Assembly: GCF_040954835.1 (NCBI RefSeq)
Contig: NC_090698.1
Location: forward strand, 7,066,501-7,130,500
Origin: Lepisosteus oculatus
Taxonomy: Eukaryota > Chordata > Actinopteri > Semionotiformes > Lepisosteidae
Length of the DNA stretch: 64,000 nucleotides
Reading direction: 5' to 3'
Of the stretch, positions 41,301 to 51,985 are shown piece after piece. Numbering within the stretch: the stretch's first letter is position 1; each line of letters opens with the position of its first letter. The position numbers were made by a program, and so were the translations under genes. The notes below the pieces were generated by a model, which saw only the letters and a list, made by a program, of their open reading frames with translations, was not told where the DNA came from and searched no databases.

Positions 41301-43267
41301 TAGTGTCTCTTCCCCTGGTGACACCACTACTCCTGTTATATCCACTAGTGTCTCTGCCCCTGGTGACACCAGTACTCCTGTCATATCCTCTAGTGTCTCT
41401 TCCCCTGGTGACACAACAACTCCTGTTATATCCACTAGTGTCTCTTCCCCTGGTAACACCACTACTCCTGTCATATCCCCTAGTGTCTCTTCCCCTGGTG
41501 ACACAACAACTCCTGTCATATCCCCTAGTGTCTCTTCCCCTGGTGACACAACAACTCCTGTTATATCCACTAGTGTATCTTCCCCTGGTAACACCACTAC
41601 CCCTGTCATATCCCCTAGTGTCTCTTCCCCTGGTAACACCACTACTCCTGTCATATCCCCTAGTGTCTCTTCCCCTGGTGACAAAACTACTCCTGTTATA
41701 TCCACTAGTGTCTCTTCCCCTGGTGACACCACTACTCCTGTCATATCCTCTAATGTCTCTTCCCCTGGTGACACAACAACTCCTGTTATATCCACTAGTG
41801 TCTCTTCCCCTGGTAACACCACTACTCCTGTCATATCCCCTAGTGTCTCTTCCCCTGGTGACACAACAACTCCTGTCATATCCCCTAGTGTCTCTTCCCC
41901 TGGTGACACAACAACTCCTGTTATATCCACTAGTGTCTCTTCCCCTGGTAACACCACTACCCCTGTCATATCCCCTAGTGTCTCTTCCCCTGGTAACACC
42001 ACTACTCCTGTCATATCCCCTAGTGTCTCTTCCCCTGGTAACACCACTACTCCTGTCATATCCCCTAGTGTCTCTTCCCCTGGTGACAAAACTACTCCTG
42101 TTATATCCACTAGTGTCTCTTCCCCTGGTGACACCACTACTCCTGTCATATCCCCTAGTGTCTCTTCCCCTGGTGACAAAACTACTCCTGTTATATTCAC
42201 TAGTGTCTCTTCCCCTGGTGACACCACTTCTCTTGTCATATCCCCTAGTGTCTCTTCCCCTGGTGACACAACAACTCCTGTTATATCCACTAGTGTCTCT
42301 TCCCCTGGTAACACCACTACTCCTGTCATATCCCCTAGTGTCTCTTCCCCTGGTGACACCACTACTCCTGTCAAATCCCCTAGTGTCTCTTCCCCTGGTG
42401 ACAAAACTACTCCTGTTATATCCACTAGTGTCTCTTCCCCTGGTGACACCACTACTCCTGTCATATCCCCTAGTGTCTCTTCCCCTGGTGACAAAACTAC
42501 TCCTGTTATATTCACTAGTGTCTCTTCCCCTGGTGACACCACTACTCCTGTCATATCCCCTAGTGTCTCTTCCCCTGGTAACACCACTACTCCTGTCATA
42601 TCCCCTAGTGTCTCTTCCCCTGGTGACACAACAACTCCTGTTATATCCACTAGTGTCTCTTCCCCTGGTAACACCACAACTCCAGTCATATCCCCTAGTG
42701 TCTCTTCCCCTGGTAACACCACTGCTCCTGTCATATCCCCTAGTGTCTCTTCCCCTGGTGACACAACAACTCCTGTCATATCCCCTAGTGTCTCTTCCCC
42801 TGGTGACACAACAACTCCTGTTATATCCCCTAGTGTCTCTTCCCCTGGTAACACCACTACTCCTGTCATATCCCCTAGTGTCTCTTCCCCTGGTAACACC
42901 ACTACTCCTGTCATATCCCCTAGTGTCTCTTCCCCTGGTGACAAAACTACTCCTGTCATATCCACTAGTGTCTCTTCCCCTGGTAACACCACTACTCCTG
43001 TCATATCCCCTAGTGTCTCTTCCCCTGGTGACACAACAACTCCTGTCATATCCCCTAGTGTCTCTTCCCCTGGTGACACCACTACTCCTGTCATATCCAT
43101 TACTGTCACACCTACGACAGAGAAATCACCCACCACTGGAAAGCCTGAAGAAAGCACAACTGCCAACATCTGTAAAAATGGAGGCACATATGAGAATGGT
43201 GTATGCAGCTGTCCTCCCAATTTCGACGGCACTTTCTGTGACATTTTGTTGGGATCTATTCCAGTTG
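11243..43267 (+). CDS. mucin exon of 32,025 bp coding the entire PTS region and first EGF-like domain
   Basis: It opens after an AG acceptor at 11241-11242 and closes at a GTGAGT donor (43268-43273). Both ends are in phase 1 and its length is exactly 10,675 codons, so the exon is symmetric and could be gained, lost or resized without shifting frame. There is no stop in the frame across 32 kb. It holds three zones: 45-bp array 1 (to about 38331), a diverged zone (to about 38871) and 45-bp array 2 (to about 43100), followed by a short Thr/Pro linker and an EGF-like module. Mammalian mucins also keep the PTS region in one exon, but this is larger than those I know (MUC17 about 12 kb, MUC16 about 20 kb, from memory). 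Confidence 0.85.
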
Positions 43268-46200
43268 GTGAGTTAATGATGCTCTTTACTTCCACATTGA
43301 TTAGCTCCCTTGTGGTAGATTTCTTCAATCCTCATTTAAAAGGATGTCAGTATTACGGCTCTGCATACTTCAACATGCTCCGAGAGTGAGCACAAGTTGG
43401 ATATTTTCGCTTAAAGTGAAATAGTGTTTCATGTGCAAGGCCATCACACGATTGCACACCCTATTGTGGTATGTTTCCCTTTTGTCAGTGTTGCCGGCTT
43501 ATCCAATTTGTTGCTCAATCCAAAGAGTTGAAGAGACATTTAGCAACAACTTCATGAAAAAACAACCAGCTACAAATCTAACGATTTGAATGATAGTCAG
43601 GAGAGATGTAGATACACTGGATACAATCATATTTAATGTAATGCAATTACAGATAATATTATTGTCATTATTTCCACCATCACACCTTTTCATCCTGAAA
43701 CTGTTATTACCAATTTTCAATATTTAATGGAACAAGAATTAATTCACATGTAATACATGTGACAACAGATGTGATGGTTGGGCTCCACAAACCTGGAAGG
43801 GACATGAAGGAGGAAAAAGCAGTAGCTCAATTTAATTAAGGAGTAGGGGTTAGAGATTTAGGCTCAGACCTGGAAGGTGGTGGGTTTTAATCCTGAATTT
43901 GGCCACTATGAAATTCAGCTTCACTGAATTATTCAGCCTTACTTTGAGCAAGTAGTTTGCCTGTGTCAGAGAAATGCTCAGTTATTTGAATCAGTAAATT
44001 CTGAATAAAACTGCAAGTCAAATAAATTAAAAATAGTAATAATTATGATGGGTGATATGACACTGCATTGCCATCATTCAGTATTGATTAGGCTTGCAGG
44101 CCTTGCATTGCTGCATATGCAAAAGATAACCAGTGCCATAATTCAGAACTATTTATTTACTCTGGTGTCCTTTGCATTAGAGAAGCAACAGACTGAGGTT
44201 GATCTAGAGACTGTTACATTTGGAAAGCTGGCAATACTGCTCATTGTGACTGGCAAGAACTACACGTTTTTACTATACACTGACTATAGCAATTATACTC
44301 AAACACCTGGGACAACTATTATATGATGCATAACACTATCACTTATTCCTGGTGTTTTGTACTAAAATTACTTAAATTGAGCCATATTTCAATATGGACT
44401 CAGAACTAAGGCACTAGAAAAGCACTGTAGTGTTTTGGCATATACTGTACAGTACAGCATTGTACAGGAATGGCACAACTCTTTTGGCTGGTGTAAAGCA
44501 GTGTGGACTGTAAAAATGGTCCCCAGGTAAAAAATTCCTGCATCATAAGTGTGAGTTAGGGATATTTTGCATATGAAATTGAAAATGCTTACGCAAGAAC
44601 ACGACAGGCCTGATATTTTGAAGTTTGTAAGAATGTTTCCCTATGAGTAAAAAACCATTCTGAGTTAATCTTCCCATTGTTTCAGCTTTTTACATTAAGA
44701 TGTCCTTAAATAACATCCTTTCTCGAAGATAAACGCTATTAAAGATTACCTTTCATATCTAGAAAAAAGCTGATCAATTTTGCAGGATTTGACTTAAATT
44801 AGAAGTGGGAGTCCTGTACTTGTATGTAGAGCTATTCCTGACTGTGGAATATTAGTCCCGTGTAGCTGCGTATTGTGAAGACTGAGTAAGAAGGCTTCTT
44901 TTCACACATTTGTTACAGATACCTATGAAAGGACAGCAAACGTCACAGTGAAGATCGAAAAAAGTTACACAGAGGACCTGAGCAACACATCGTCACCAGC
45001 ATACAAAGAATTTGCAAAGAACTTCATGGATCAGGTGAAACAAAATGATGTTATGCAACAAGTTCAGGAGTCAGTCAAATTCTAATCTTACACATCCACT
45101 TACAGCTGCCTCCCTGGTTCATTCCTCATTAGAGAGGGGTGGGGGCAGCGCTGTCAATTACTCAGCCAGGCGAGTTAACGCCAAAGTATTAAATTCACTA
45201 TCTCTTTATATTCATCAACTAATTTCTTTAATTTTGTTCTGCTTGTGAACAATAAATGTGAATGAAGCCCAAGTTGTTTGGTTAGCAAAAACCAGGTGAG
45301 TCAGTGAGCCTAACCCACCACTATACCTTGATTCCAAAACCAACCCCAGGATTGGCGATGTTTTTTGTACTTCTGTTTCATGCTTGTCAACATTATTGTT
45401 TCTCCTGCAGATGGCGAAAGTGTATAGGAATATTCCCAGTTACAAAGGAGTGAAGATACTGAAAATCAGGTACTGTGTTCCCATACACTGCTAACTGGTA
45501 AAAAAGTCCCACACCCTCCAGAACACAAGAAAGGTAGCAAGAGGCTCCAGAGGAAATGAATCTACTTACGTTAGAGTAGCTTAAGACAACGGAATGGGTT
45601 TTTGCTCAAGGCACAATCAGTTGTGCTCTGATGGCAGCCTGTGATGAGTTCTCTTTCAGAGTACCCTGTCAGCCACATTTATGGTCTCAGTGATGATGTT
45701 TTATGATTTATTCAAAAATTGAATTAAAATGAATTTGTATTTTAAAGATTGAGAAACCAATAATGGGATACGTTTTTTGCACATCTCTCATTGCACTTCT
45801 TCAATATACAGGAGACGAGATCCAGGATTCTGTATGTTGGGACCTTAAAGTTCATGCATTATTTCTTAAGGCTTTCATAAGGTTTGCGTGGGCATGCTGT
45901 CAGAGCTGTGACTTGACAGGAGAGTCAAAACTGAAGTTCACTTGTTTTTGTGTGATTTAACTTAGGAAAACCAGCCCCTCTACTTGTTTTTAGAAGGAAA
46001 CAGGAAATTGCTCAAGAACACATGAAAGAGTACCCCCAGGAGGTTTCAAGGAAGACATGAGAAGGGACTAACCCACTAGCTCAGTTCTCCCTGTTTGCTC
46101 CCACAGAAAGGGCAGCATCATTGTAGACCATGAGGTAATTCTGAACATAAAGAATGAGAAGACGCCAGCAGTGGAGTATGAGGAAGCGCTCAACCAAGTG

Positions 46201-49200
46201 GAAAAGGCTCTGGACAATGCAATTAAGTGTGACACTGAGACAACAGGTAATATATGTCACCAGTACTGGGAAATATTGAACCCTGAACTAAGACATAGCT
46301 TGTGTCTGGTGTATAAATAAATTCACCAGTTTTGTACTGGGGTTACTACACCTGTACATGGTGGGATTACACCGGTTCCCTGATAATGTGGTCATGGTAC
46401 CAGCACTAGGTAACACTGCAGCACTATGCTAACACTGTGGTTACTACGAGTGTACTATGTGATGTCACAACACTACAGACACTCTGGTTACTGTTCCTCA
46501 CAGAGCATTTTAATGGCACTCTGCTAATTTAATTTTTAATGACTTATTTATTACTGTTTTCTTCTTAGATAATAAGCCTTTATTATTAACCTGGCAATGA
46601 AATAAAAAAATCAAAGACCCTGACTGTAACAGCGATTCTGTTTCCTTCTTTCAGATCAAGAAAATTGCCCAAATTTTGCAATCACGAATGTCACAGTCAG
46701 CAACGACACTAACACATTTAACGATAGTGGTGAGTACTGCTAGGAGTGAGGGCCTGGAGAAGAGAGTGGGAGAGGTCGGACTTAGAGATAGAGTTGGGTT
46801 ACCATATAGTTTCATGTAATCAGTCGAAATGGTACAGTAGCTAAATATATCTGCACACTGTTCTCGACTGCAAGTAAAAGTTTGAGGCCAATGTCAAGCA
46901 TATTTTCAAAAAAGGGCAACAGAGCCTGTTTTTCCTACAGTAAGGAAGATTAAAAATTTTAAGGTTGGTAGTTTGTTGCAGATCATGTTTTATATCATGT
47001 CTTTTGTTGAATCTGCCTTATCTTTTGCAATGATTTGCAAGGGGAATCTGAATCTGGAGAGTAAGAACGTACTGGGAAGTATTGTCAAACTACAGCATGT
47101 CAAAAAGTCATTGGTGCTGATCTTTCAGCCCTAACCCACATCTATCAGTTGTAAGTCTTGCGTAAAGGATATTTCACCCCTTCACACTCTTTGTTTCATG
47201 AATTCCAATTACTCCTCTCAGAATGCAGATATAGATTTCCCCATCTAAAATCAAACAGGTTTAAAGTCTCATTTATACTTATGGTCATAACCCTGCTCGG
47301 CAGATGATCCTCTTCTGCATGCACATATAACATATGATGTCATGTTATATGTGTGCTGTATGTTTGGATGTGTTTTCTTCATATTGTCTGCTACTGTAAA
47401 ACAAATTGCTCCTTGGGGATACAAGACTATCTCTCTCATTGTGCACTGTGTAACTTTGTGTTCCCTCCACAGCTGTGTGCAACACACTAATCCCAGAAGA
47501 TTTCAGGCAGTACTTCACTGCTTACACAAATAACTCGGGAATATCCTGCATTTCCCAGTGTGACGCTAGACACAAAGAAAGGAAAACCTGCAACCTGGGC
47601 ATTTGTCAGGTCACCAGAGCTGGACCCACCTGCTTGTAAGATGCTCCTGTATCACTGCTGCTACTGTATAATCAGTAAAATGGTCTTTTCTGACAGAGAT
47701 CTCGGATCAATACTAAAGCCAACAGGCAGTTCTTTTTGAAATAGGGCACAAAAGGATGATGAGTCATCCGCCGTATTTTCTATAGCACTTTCACTTTGAG
47801 AGTGAGCACTCCATAGGCTGTTGGTGAACAACAGGAACTAGTTCTTTGATTACTAGTTCTTAATCACAAAACGGACAGCTGAGAATCTCAGTTGCTAAAA
47901 ATATATTCTCGTATCTAAGCAAATACCGGGCTTTCATTCATTGTCCTAGCGACCACTCCGAACACCATTACTAACGACACTAATGGATTTGGAGTGCTAC
48001 ACCTTGTATAGCCCTTAGCTTGCCAGTCCGGAATAAGAGTAACACTTCCTAAAGGGATTTGAGGAAGCCACAACCACGGCTGTCCTGGCTAATTAGGACA
48101 AGCCTAGGAACACACTGAGCACTTCCCAAGAGGGACGAGCAAACCCCCGCAAGGGGAGACCATTCCACTGACAGTCCCGCAGTCCCTGACTGTGACATCA
48201 CACTCCCTGACTGTGACAAACGAGCATAAGGCCGCCGTTTTTTTCCTTTGTTGTTTTTTCTTTGTCTTTTCTCCTGTCCTGCTGTTTATCTCCCACCGGG
48301 CAGGATGAGTTCTTTTTTTATTGTTTTGGTCATGCTCCCTTTCTCCCAGACTGGACCCCATTAAAGAGTGAAGGTCCAGTCTGGATACCGCAGTCCCAAG
48401 CAGTTCATTTTCCCCAGGTTGGACCCTGCTAAATAGGGACAGTCCAGCATTTTTCTTTTTCCCTTTTTGTGTTTTTGGGGGTTTTTGCTAACCTCACAAC
48501 GGTGCCACCGCCCCCTCAGACGGGGCCTGACTTCTACCTCCTTTGCCGACTTTCCTCTGTGTTCTACCAGTGTTCACCACGGCTCCGCCCCCTCCTGCAC
48601 TGTCACAGTATCAAAATATTGCTTTGACTCCTCTCTTCTATGCCCGTGTTCACAGCTGCCATCACACAGACTCTCTGTGGTACCTGGGCAGCGACTGCTC
48701 TGGGCCCATCAGCAAAGACGGTGTGTTTGGTGCCATCGGTGTCCTAGCTGTGGCCTTACTGGGGATTACTGTGGGTCTGGCCACCTATCTGGTGTGGAAG
48801 AGAAAGCAGATGAAGAGGTTAGTTTTCCAGCATCTGGAATGAAAAGAGATGGACTGGGAGAGAGGACAGACTGGGAGAAAGACGTCCCAGGGGAGCAGGG
48901 GAGACTGGGAGAGAAAGGAGGAGTAACTGAGCAAGAGGACAGGTTGGGTGAGAAAGTGAACAAGTGGGGGAGACAGAGAAAGGGAAGGTGGATGCTGTAG
49001 TATTTTGACGTTAAGGAACTGGGAGAGGTGGGGAGACAGAAGGGAGAAAGAGAGGGAGGTGAAAGGACTTAAGCCCGGCACAGCGGGAGATTGGGACTTT
49101 GAGCCTGGAGGTTCGCCACATGTCTGTGTGTGTGAAAGGCTGCTGTTTTCAAATTGTGTCATCCGGTGAAGAATGACAAAATGAAAGGGCCGTGGCTCCT

Positions 49201-50725
49201 GTCATGATCTTGCTCTCTGACGGAGCTGCTTTTCCCAGGGAGAGAGACATCAGGGATGACCTGGTGAACCAGTGGATGGAGGATGAGATTGAGTGGCCGT
49301 CAGCTGACAGTCAGAGAAGAGCTGGTGCAGGTAACTGCCTCCCACTAACCTTCTCTCCTCCTTCCTGTAGCCTTCCCCTGCGCCCCTCCTCTATCTACCT
49401 TATTTCTCTTGCCGTTCTGTACATTCCTTTTCACTTTCGGCTTCTATAATTCAATTTTTGTGTCTTCCTCTCCCTCTTCTGTCTCTACAACTACCAGTTC
49501 ATTCCAGCAGTAATGACACCATTTTTTTCCCTTTTCCCTGTATTATGTCTTTTCTTTTCTCTTTCATGAGGAAATAATCCATCTCCAGAAAGTGGCAGCT
49601 CCTTCTTTCTCTTTAAATGTCTTAACACTTATAAAGCCATTTTCTGGACACTCCACTCAAAACTCCTTTTCCAAACAAGCTTTTCTCCTTACTCAAGCAG
49701 TGTTGGGGTTGGAGGATATTACTGTACGTATGTTCTTTTCTTTGCTTACATTTCACCTACTCTTTCTCTCTGGCTTTGAAGACAACGTGGCCGGCGTGCC
49801 CTACGATGACGTGTATGAGGAGAACACCCACCGTAACACCAGAGCAAAAAGAAGTACCAGCTTGGGCAGTGACCAGAGCTCTGCGAACAGTGCGGGCTGC
49901 AGCTCTCCTTACCAGATGGCACCAGCTGGTCTCCAAAGCGGGCACCCAGGTTGGCTCAACCAGTACTTCATCTCTCTGGAGAACGAGCAGATCCCGGTAA
50001 GCCAGCGCTGATAACAAGTACTCTGTGCTTCACAGGCTGATAAATGATATGAATATAGGTGGTGCTTAGAAAAAAATAACTGGCCTGGACAAAGAAATCT
50101 GGTGAAAAAGAAAACCACGAGGCCATTCAATTTTGTCCACATACAAATGGGAACACACGGATAAGGACAATAAGTGCTGATCACAACTATGGCAGAAACA
50201 AATGGTGGTCACACTGAGTTGGTGTGGCACTTATCGTACTTTACTTAATGGAAGTTATTGACTGAAGTTTGGGAGGGGTAACAACGACAAGTTATTTAAC
50301 ACAGCTGCACCTAATCATGATCACCACCAAACCAGCTACATGAACTGAACTCAAACACCTCCCTTCTCATTCGTCTTGAGCATCCCTCCTCTGCTTTATT
50401 CCCCCATCTCCACCTTGTAGCTGTTCCTGGTTCACTCAGTCGGACTGGGGTTCAAACCACCTCATCCTGTGGCCAGCAGGCTACCCATTAGACAAGCAGG
50501 TTAAATTACACTTTCCACACCAAGTATACCAAGCATTCAATCCCTGGGTGGTGTTTTTTTCCCTAGTGAACTCCCAGTGCCTACAGCAGAGGGTTTTCTC
50601 TCTCTGCTCAGTTATCTGAAGGATACTTTGAAAGTGAGCAGGTTAGTGACTACTTGTTAATCTGTCTGTCTCTGCAGGTGAGAATCAGCCGGCCCCAGAT
50701 CCGGAGATCCAGTGATAGCTGTTAG
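11243..50725 (+). CDS. giant transmembrane mucin, MUC3/MUC12/MUC17 type (signal-peptide exon not found)
   Basis: Ten coding exons: 11243-43267, 44919-45034, 45411-45469, 46107-46246, 46655-46729, 47473-47635, 48656-48817, 49239-49330, 49782-49996 and 50678-50725. All introns are GT-AG, and the phases join without a stop to give about 11,030 residues. Domain order is a Thr/Ser-rich repeat region (about 10,640 residues), EGF-like, SEA with a G/SIIV cleavage site, a Cys-rich EGF-like domain, one TM helix and a cytoplasmic tail ending in a basic VRISRPQIR stretch. This order, the Cys spacing after SEA and the terminal R-P-Q/E motif match vertebrate MUC3/MUC12/MUC17 mucins of epithelial brush borders, where the O-glycosylated ectodomain forms the glycocalyx. 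The missing first exon must end in phase 1. Which of the three mammalian genes it is closest to cannot be decided by eye. Confidence 0.88.
38332..38871 (+). repeat. diverged mucin units between the two arrays
   Basis: A 15-residue period is still visible: DITTTAAESPSTSKG, VIMTSHSEPTTSTSG, EMKTTTSESSTSPMG, DITTIPVELPSTTVV, NMTTSTVVPPTTTAA and DMTRTSAEPSTTTLG follow each other without gaps, then the pattern fades. These units resemble array 1 ((A)DxTTT start) and array 2 (GDxTT-x-PV). They look like old, non-homogenised members of the same repeat family. Confidence 0.75.
38872..43100 (+). repeat. mucin tandem array 2: about 94 units of 45 bp (15 residues)
   Basis: Unit SVSSPGDTTTPVIST, with variation D/N/K after Gly and T/P at the last position. 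Two DNA sub-types alternate irregularly (…GACACAACAACTCCTGTT… and …AACACCACTACTCCTGTC…). GN units create Asn-Thr-Thr N-glycosylation sequons. Compared with array 1 it has more Pro and Ser, uses ACT/ACC/ACA rather than ACG for Thr, and has almost no CpG. Confidence 0.92.
43171..43239 (+). other. first EGF-like module of the mucin
   Basis: CKNGGTYENGVCSCPPNF, then DGTFC: the C-x-NGG...C-x-C...G-x-x-C pattern of the short EGF-like modules that precede SEA in MUC3/12/17. It is encoded at the end of the giant exon, right after the last Thr/Pro-rich linker. Confidence 0.8.
43268..44918 (+). other. mucin intron between the giant exon and SEA exon 1
   Basis: GTGAGT donor and TGTTACAG acceptor. It contains a SINE (43821-44045); the rest is AT-rich without gene features. 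Confidence 0.7.
43821..44045 (+). repeat. tRNA-derived CORE/V-SINE-like element
   Basis: tRNA-like head with an A-box-like TAGCTCAATTTAATTAAGG and a B-box-like GTGGGTTTTAATCC (about 43880-43893). It is followed by a CTTTGAGCAAGTAGTTTGCC segment resembling the conserved core of MIR/V-SINE families, and an AATAAATTAAAAATAG tail. Diverged; family not assignable by eye. Confidence 0.48.
44919..45034 (+). CDS. mucin exon: N-terminal part of the SEA domain
   Basis: 38 full codons plus two bases completing a phase-1 Asp codon. It reads ERTANVTVKIEKSYTEDL, then NTSSPAYKEFAKNFMDQ: the first strand and helix of an SEA domain. Two possible N-glycosylation sequons (NVT, NTS). Ends in phase 0 at GTGAAA. 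Confidence 0.85.
45411..45469 (+). CDS. mucin exon: central SEA strand
   Basis: Starts after TCTCCTGCAG and reads MAKVYRNIPSYKGVKILKI, matching the Y-K-G-V-x-I...L-x-I region just before the SEA cleavage site. Ends in phase 2 at GTACTG, a weaker donor. Confidence 0.85.
46107..46246 (+). CDS. mucin exon: SEA autocleavage site and C-terminal SEA helix
   Basis: The first residues are RKGSIIVDHEVILNI. GSIIV is the G/S-x-x-V site at which SEA domains of this family split by an N-O acyl shift; the scissile bond falls between codons 46111-46113 and 46114-46116. The rest, EYEEALNQVEKALDNAI, is the second SEA helix. Ends in phase 1. Confidence 0.88.
46655..46729 (+). CDS. mucin exon: post-SEA linker
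   Basis: 25 codons after TTCTTTCAG, containing ENCPNFAITNVTVSNDTN. One Cys pairs presumably with the Cys just before (KCDTE) or in the next exon. Two sequons (NVT, NDT). Phase 1 on both sides. Confidence 0.8.
47473..47635 (+). CDS. mucin exon: second, Cys-rich EGF-like domain
   Basis: Reads AVCNTLIPEDF, then ISCISQCDARHKERKTCNLGICQVTRAGPTC. The Cys pattern and the C-(N/H)-x-G-x-C-x...GP-x-C segment match the post-SEA region of MUC3/MUC17. Donor GTAAGA in phase 2; the next exon supplies the last Cys residues. Confidence 0.85.
47636..48655 (+). other. mucin intron with no recognisable gene
   Basis: Holds pyrimidine-rich stretches and a repeated motif related to CCAGACTGGACCCCATTAAA / GGTTGGACCCTGCTAAATA (48346-48445), possibly part of an old transposon. 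Acceptor GTGTTCACAG. Confidence 0.4.
48656..48817 (+). CDS. mucin exon: end of EGF-like domain and transmembrane helix
   Basis: Begins CHHTDSLWYLGSDC, completing the EGF-like fold, then a short SGPISKDG linker and the membrane span VFGAIGVLAVALLGITVGLA, closed by TYLVWKRKQMKR, a positive-inside stop-transfer signal. Ends in phase 2 at GTTAGT. Confidence 0.88.
48818..49070 (+). repeat. intronic polypurine stretch
   Basis: About 230 bp dominated by GGGAGA/GACTGGGAGA-type words, low complexity. It lies in the intron after the TM exon. Confidence 0.6.
49239..49330 (+). CDS. mucin exon: cytoplasmic tail, membrane-proximal
   Basis: Acceptor TTTTCCCAG. Reads ERDIRDDLVNQWMEDEIEW, then PSADSQRRAGA; acidic with two Trp, comparable to the W-x-(E/D)-rich start of MUC3/17 tails. 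Phase 2 in, phase 1 out. Confidence 0.78.
49331..49781 (+). other. mucin intron, pyrimidine-rich, no gene
   Basis: TC-rich with CTTTTCTCTTTC-like runs. Nothing else recognised. Confidence 0.5.
49782..49996 (+). CDS. mucin exon: cytoplasmic tail, Tyr-bearing segment
   Basis: Acceptor CTTTGAAG, donor GTAAGC. Reads DNVAGVPYDDVYEEN, a basic KRSTSLGS stretch, then YFISLENEQIP. Tyr motifs such as YDDV could serve in sorting or signalling, by analogy only. 71 codons, phase 1 in, phase 0 out. Confidence 0.8.
49997..50677 (+). other. last mucin intron with a tRNA-like trace
   Basis: Around 50447-50490 the minus strand reads TAATGGGTAGCCTGCTGG and then GGTTTGAACCCC, resembling the A and B boxes of a tRNA-derived SINE, closely spaced. 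The rest is featureless. Confidence 0.3.
50678..50725 (+). CDS. mucin last exon: C-terminus
   Basis: Acceptor TCTCTGCAG. Reads VRISRPQIRRSSDSC and stops. The (I/V)-x-(I)-x-RP-(Q/E) core matches mammalian MUC3/MUC17 C-termini. Those mammalian tails end in a PDZ-binding hydrophobic residue; here the last residues are D-S-C, so the usual class I motif is not evident. Confidence 0.82.
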   Translation: MRISRPQIRRSSDSC

Positions 50726-51985
50726 ACTTTCTCTTTGTGGCCTCTGAGGCTCCAGGAGAGACCTAATGGTTCTACACGCTCTGCACAAATCTGGGATAAA
50801 GCAAGAAGTGCCACACGGATGAAAAGGAGGAATAAAGTGTGGGCACAAAACTACATGAAGACATCACTGGGATTCCACGCATCCACCATGGTTGGAAATG
50901 ACCAACTTTTTTCTTTGCACATTTTTGAAGGAGGAGGCTGATCAGATTGTTTAAAAGCCCAGAGCGGAATATGGCCTAGGCATTACTTCCGCACACATCG
51001 CCATGGCAACACTAATGACCACGTCCTCAGAACCTTGGCAAAAAGGTCTCATCCAAATTATGACTCATACTGCAGCTCTCGGCACTAATCTTGCTAAGGG
51101 ACTGGAATTAATTGACAGAACTTTTGCCCCAGAGCTTGTCTCACTGTCATCTGGAAGGTTACAGAGATGTCTGGTGGATGCAGCAGCTGACTGAAGCCCA
51201 CTCAATTCCAGTGGAAGCTGTGCAGCAAGTGACACCTGGATGAATGTGGTCACAACTGGGCAGTGACGTAGCCTGACGTGGCCAATGTCCATACATCATG
51301 GATTGGGCACATATTCAAAGTAAAGTTTGAGCCCTATTAGCCAGATGTCATAGTCCAGTCGCTGGTGTTTTAAAGCTTAGGTCTTCAACTCCTCCTGCCT
51401 CTTTGCACAGTACATCATAGCACCTTACACTCATGTGCTGCCGTCTGGTAGGCATTGAGTTTTAATCATTGACTTCCTGAACTGACTTGAAATTGACATT
51501 GAAATCACTATAGTTAGATCAACAGCCTGAATTGACTTGAAATTGACATTTAAATCAGTATAGTTAGGTAGCTAGATTATTCAATTATCTGATTAGAAAA
51601 CATAAGAAATATACAAATGAGAGGAGGTCATTTGGCCACTCTAACCTGCTTGGCAGCTAATTGATTGGAGGAACTCATTCGTTCCTTTCTTGAAATTAGC
51701 CAAGGGCTAATACTCCATACTCCCACATTCCTAAGCGTAAAGAAATATTTAAATTTATTTTCAAGTAATTTATACTTGTGTCCTGTTTTCTATACTATTT
51801 TTAATATTGTGTATTTTCTATTATTGTTCTAAGAGAGCCGACAATGTCTTGACCTGGAATTTGTAAAAATGTTAACATTTGACTACACTGGAGGTTCGCT
51901 ATAATATTAGCAGGTTAGGACTGAATGTACAAACCCGATTTTGCTCTATTTTCTTAAAGGAAATAAAGGCATCTTGAAAACACAA
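50726..51985 (+). promoter_or_regulatory. mucin 3' UTR with two polyadenylation signals
   Basis: AATAAA occurs at 50831-50836, soon after the stop, and at 51962-51967. The latter is followed by a GT-rich stretch (about 52026-52065: GTGTGTGCGTGTATGG), the expected downstream element. Either a short or a 1.2-kb 3' UTR is possible. Confidence 0.55.

Larger units (their letters stand above)
45035..47472 (+). other. introns among the SEA and linker exons: no additional features
   Basis: Introns 45035-45410, 45470-46106, 46247-46654 and 46730-47472 are AT-rich and contain no RNA gene, element or alternative exon that I can support. Confidence 0.45.

Noticed and set aside
11243-43100. CRISPR array or satellite DNA
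   Set aside because: No repeat/spacer alternation. The repeats are in frame with a vertebrate mucin and flanked by splice sites.
38733-43328. 1,531-codon minus frame and 1,484-codon plus frame over array 2
   Set aside because: Shadows of array 2; the sense frame alone joins to the EGF, SEA and TM exons.
48543-48842. Independent 99-codon membrane-protein gene
   Set aside because: Its conserved part is the TM exon of the mucin (48656-48817), with matching splice phases.
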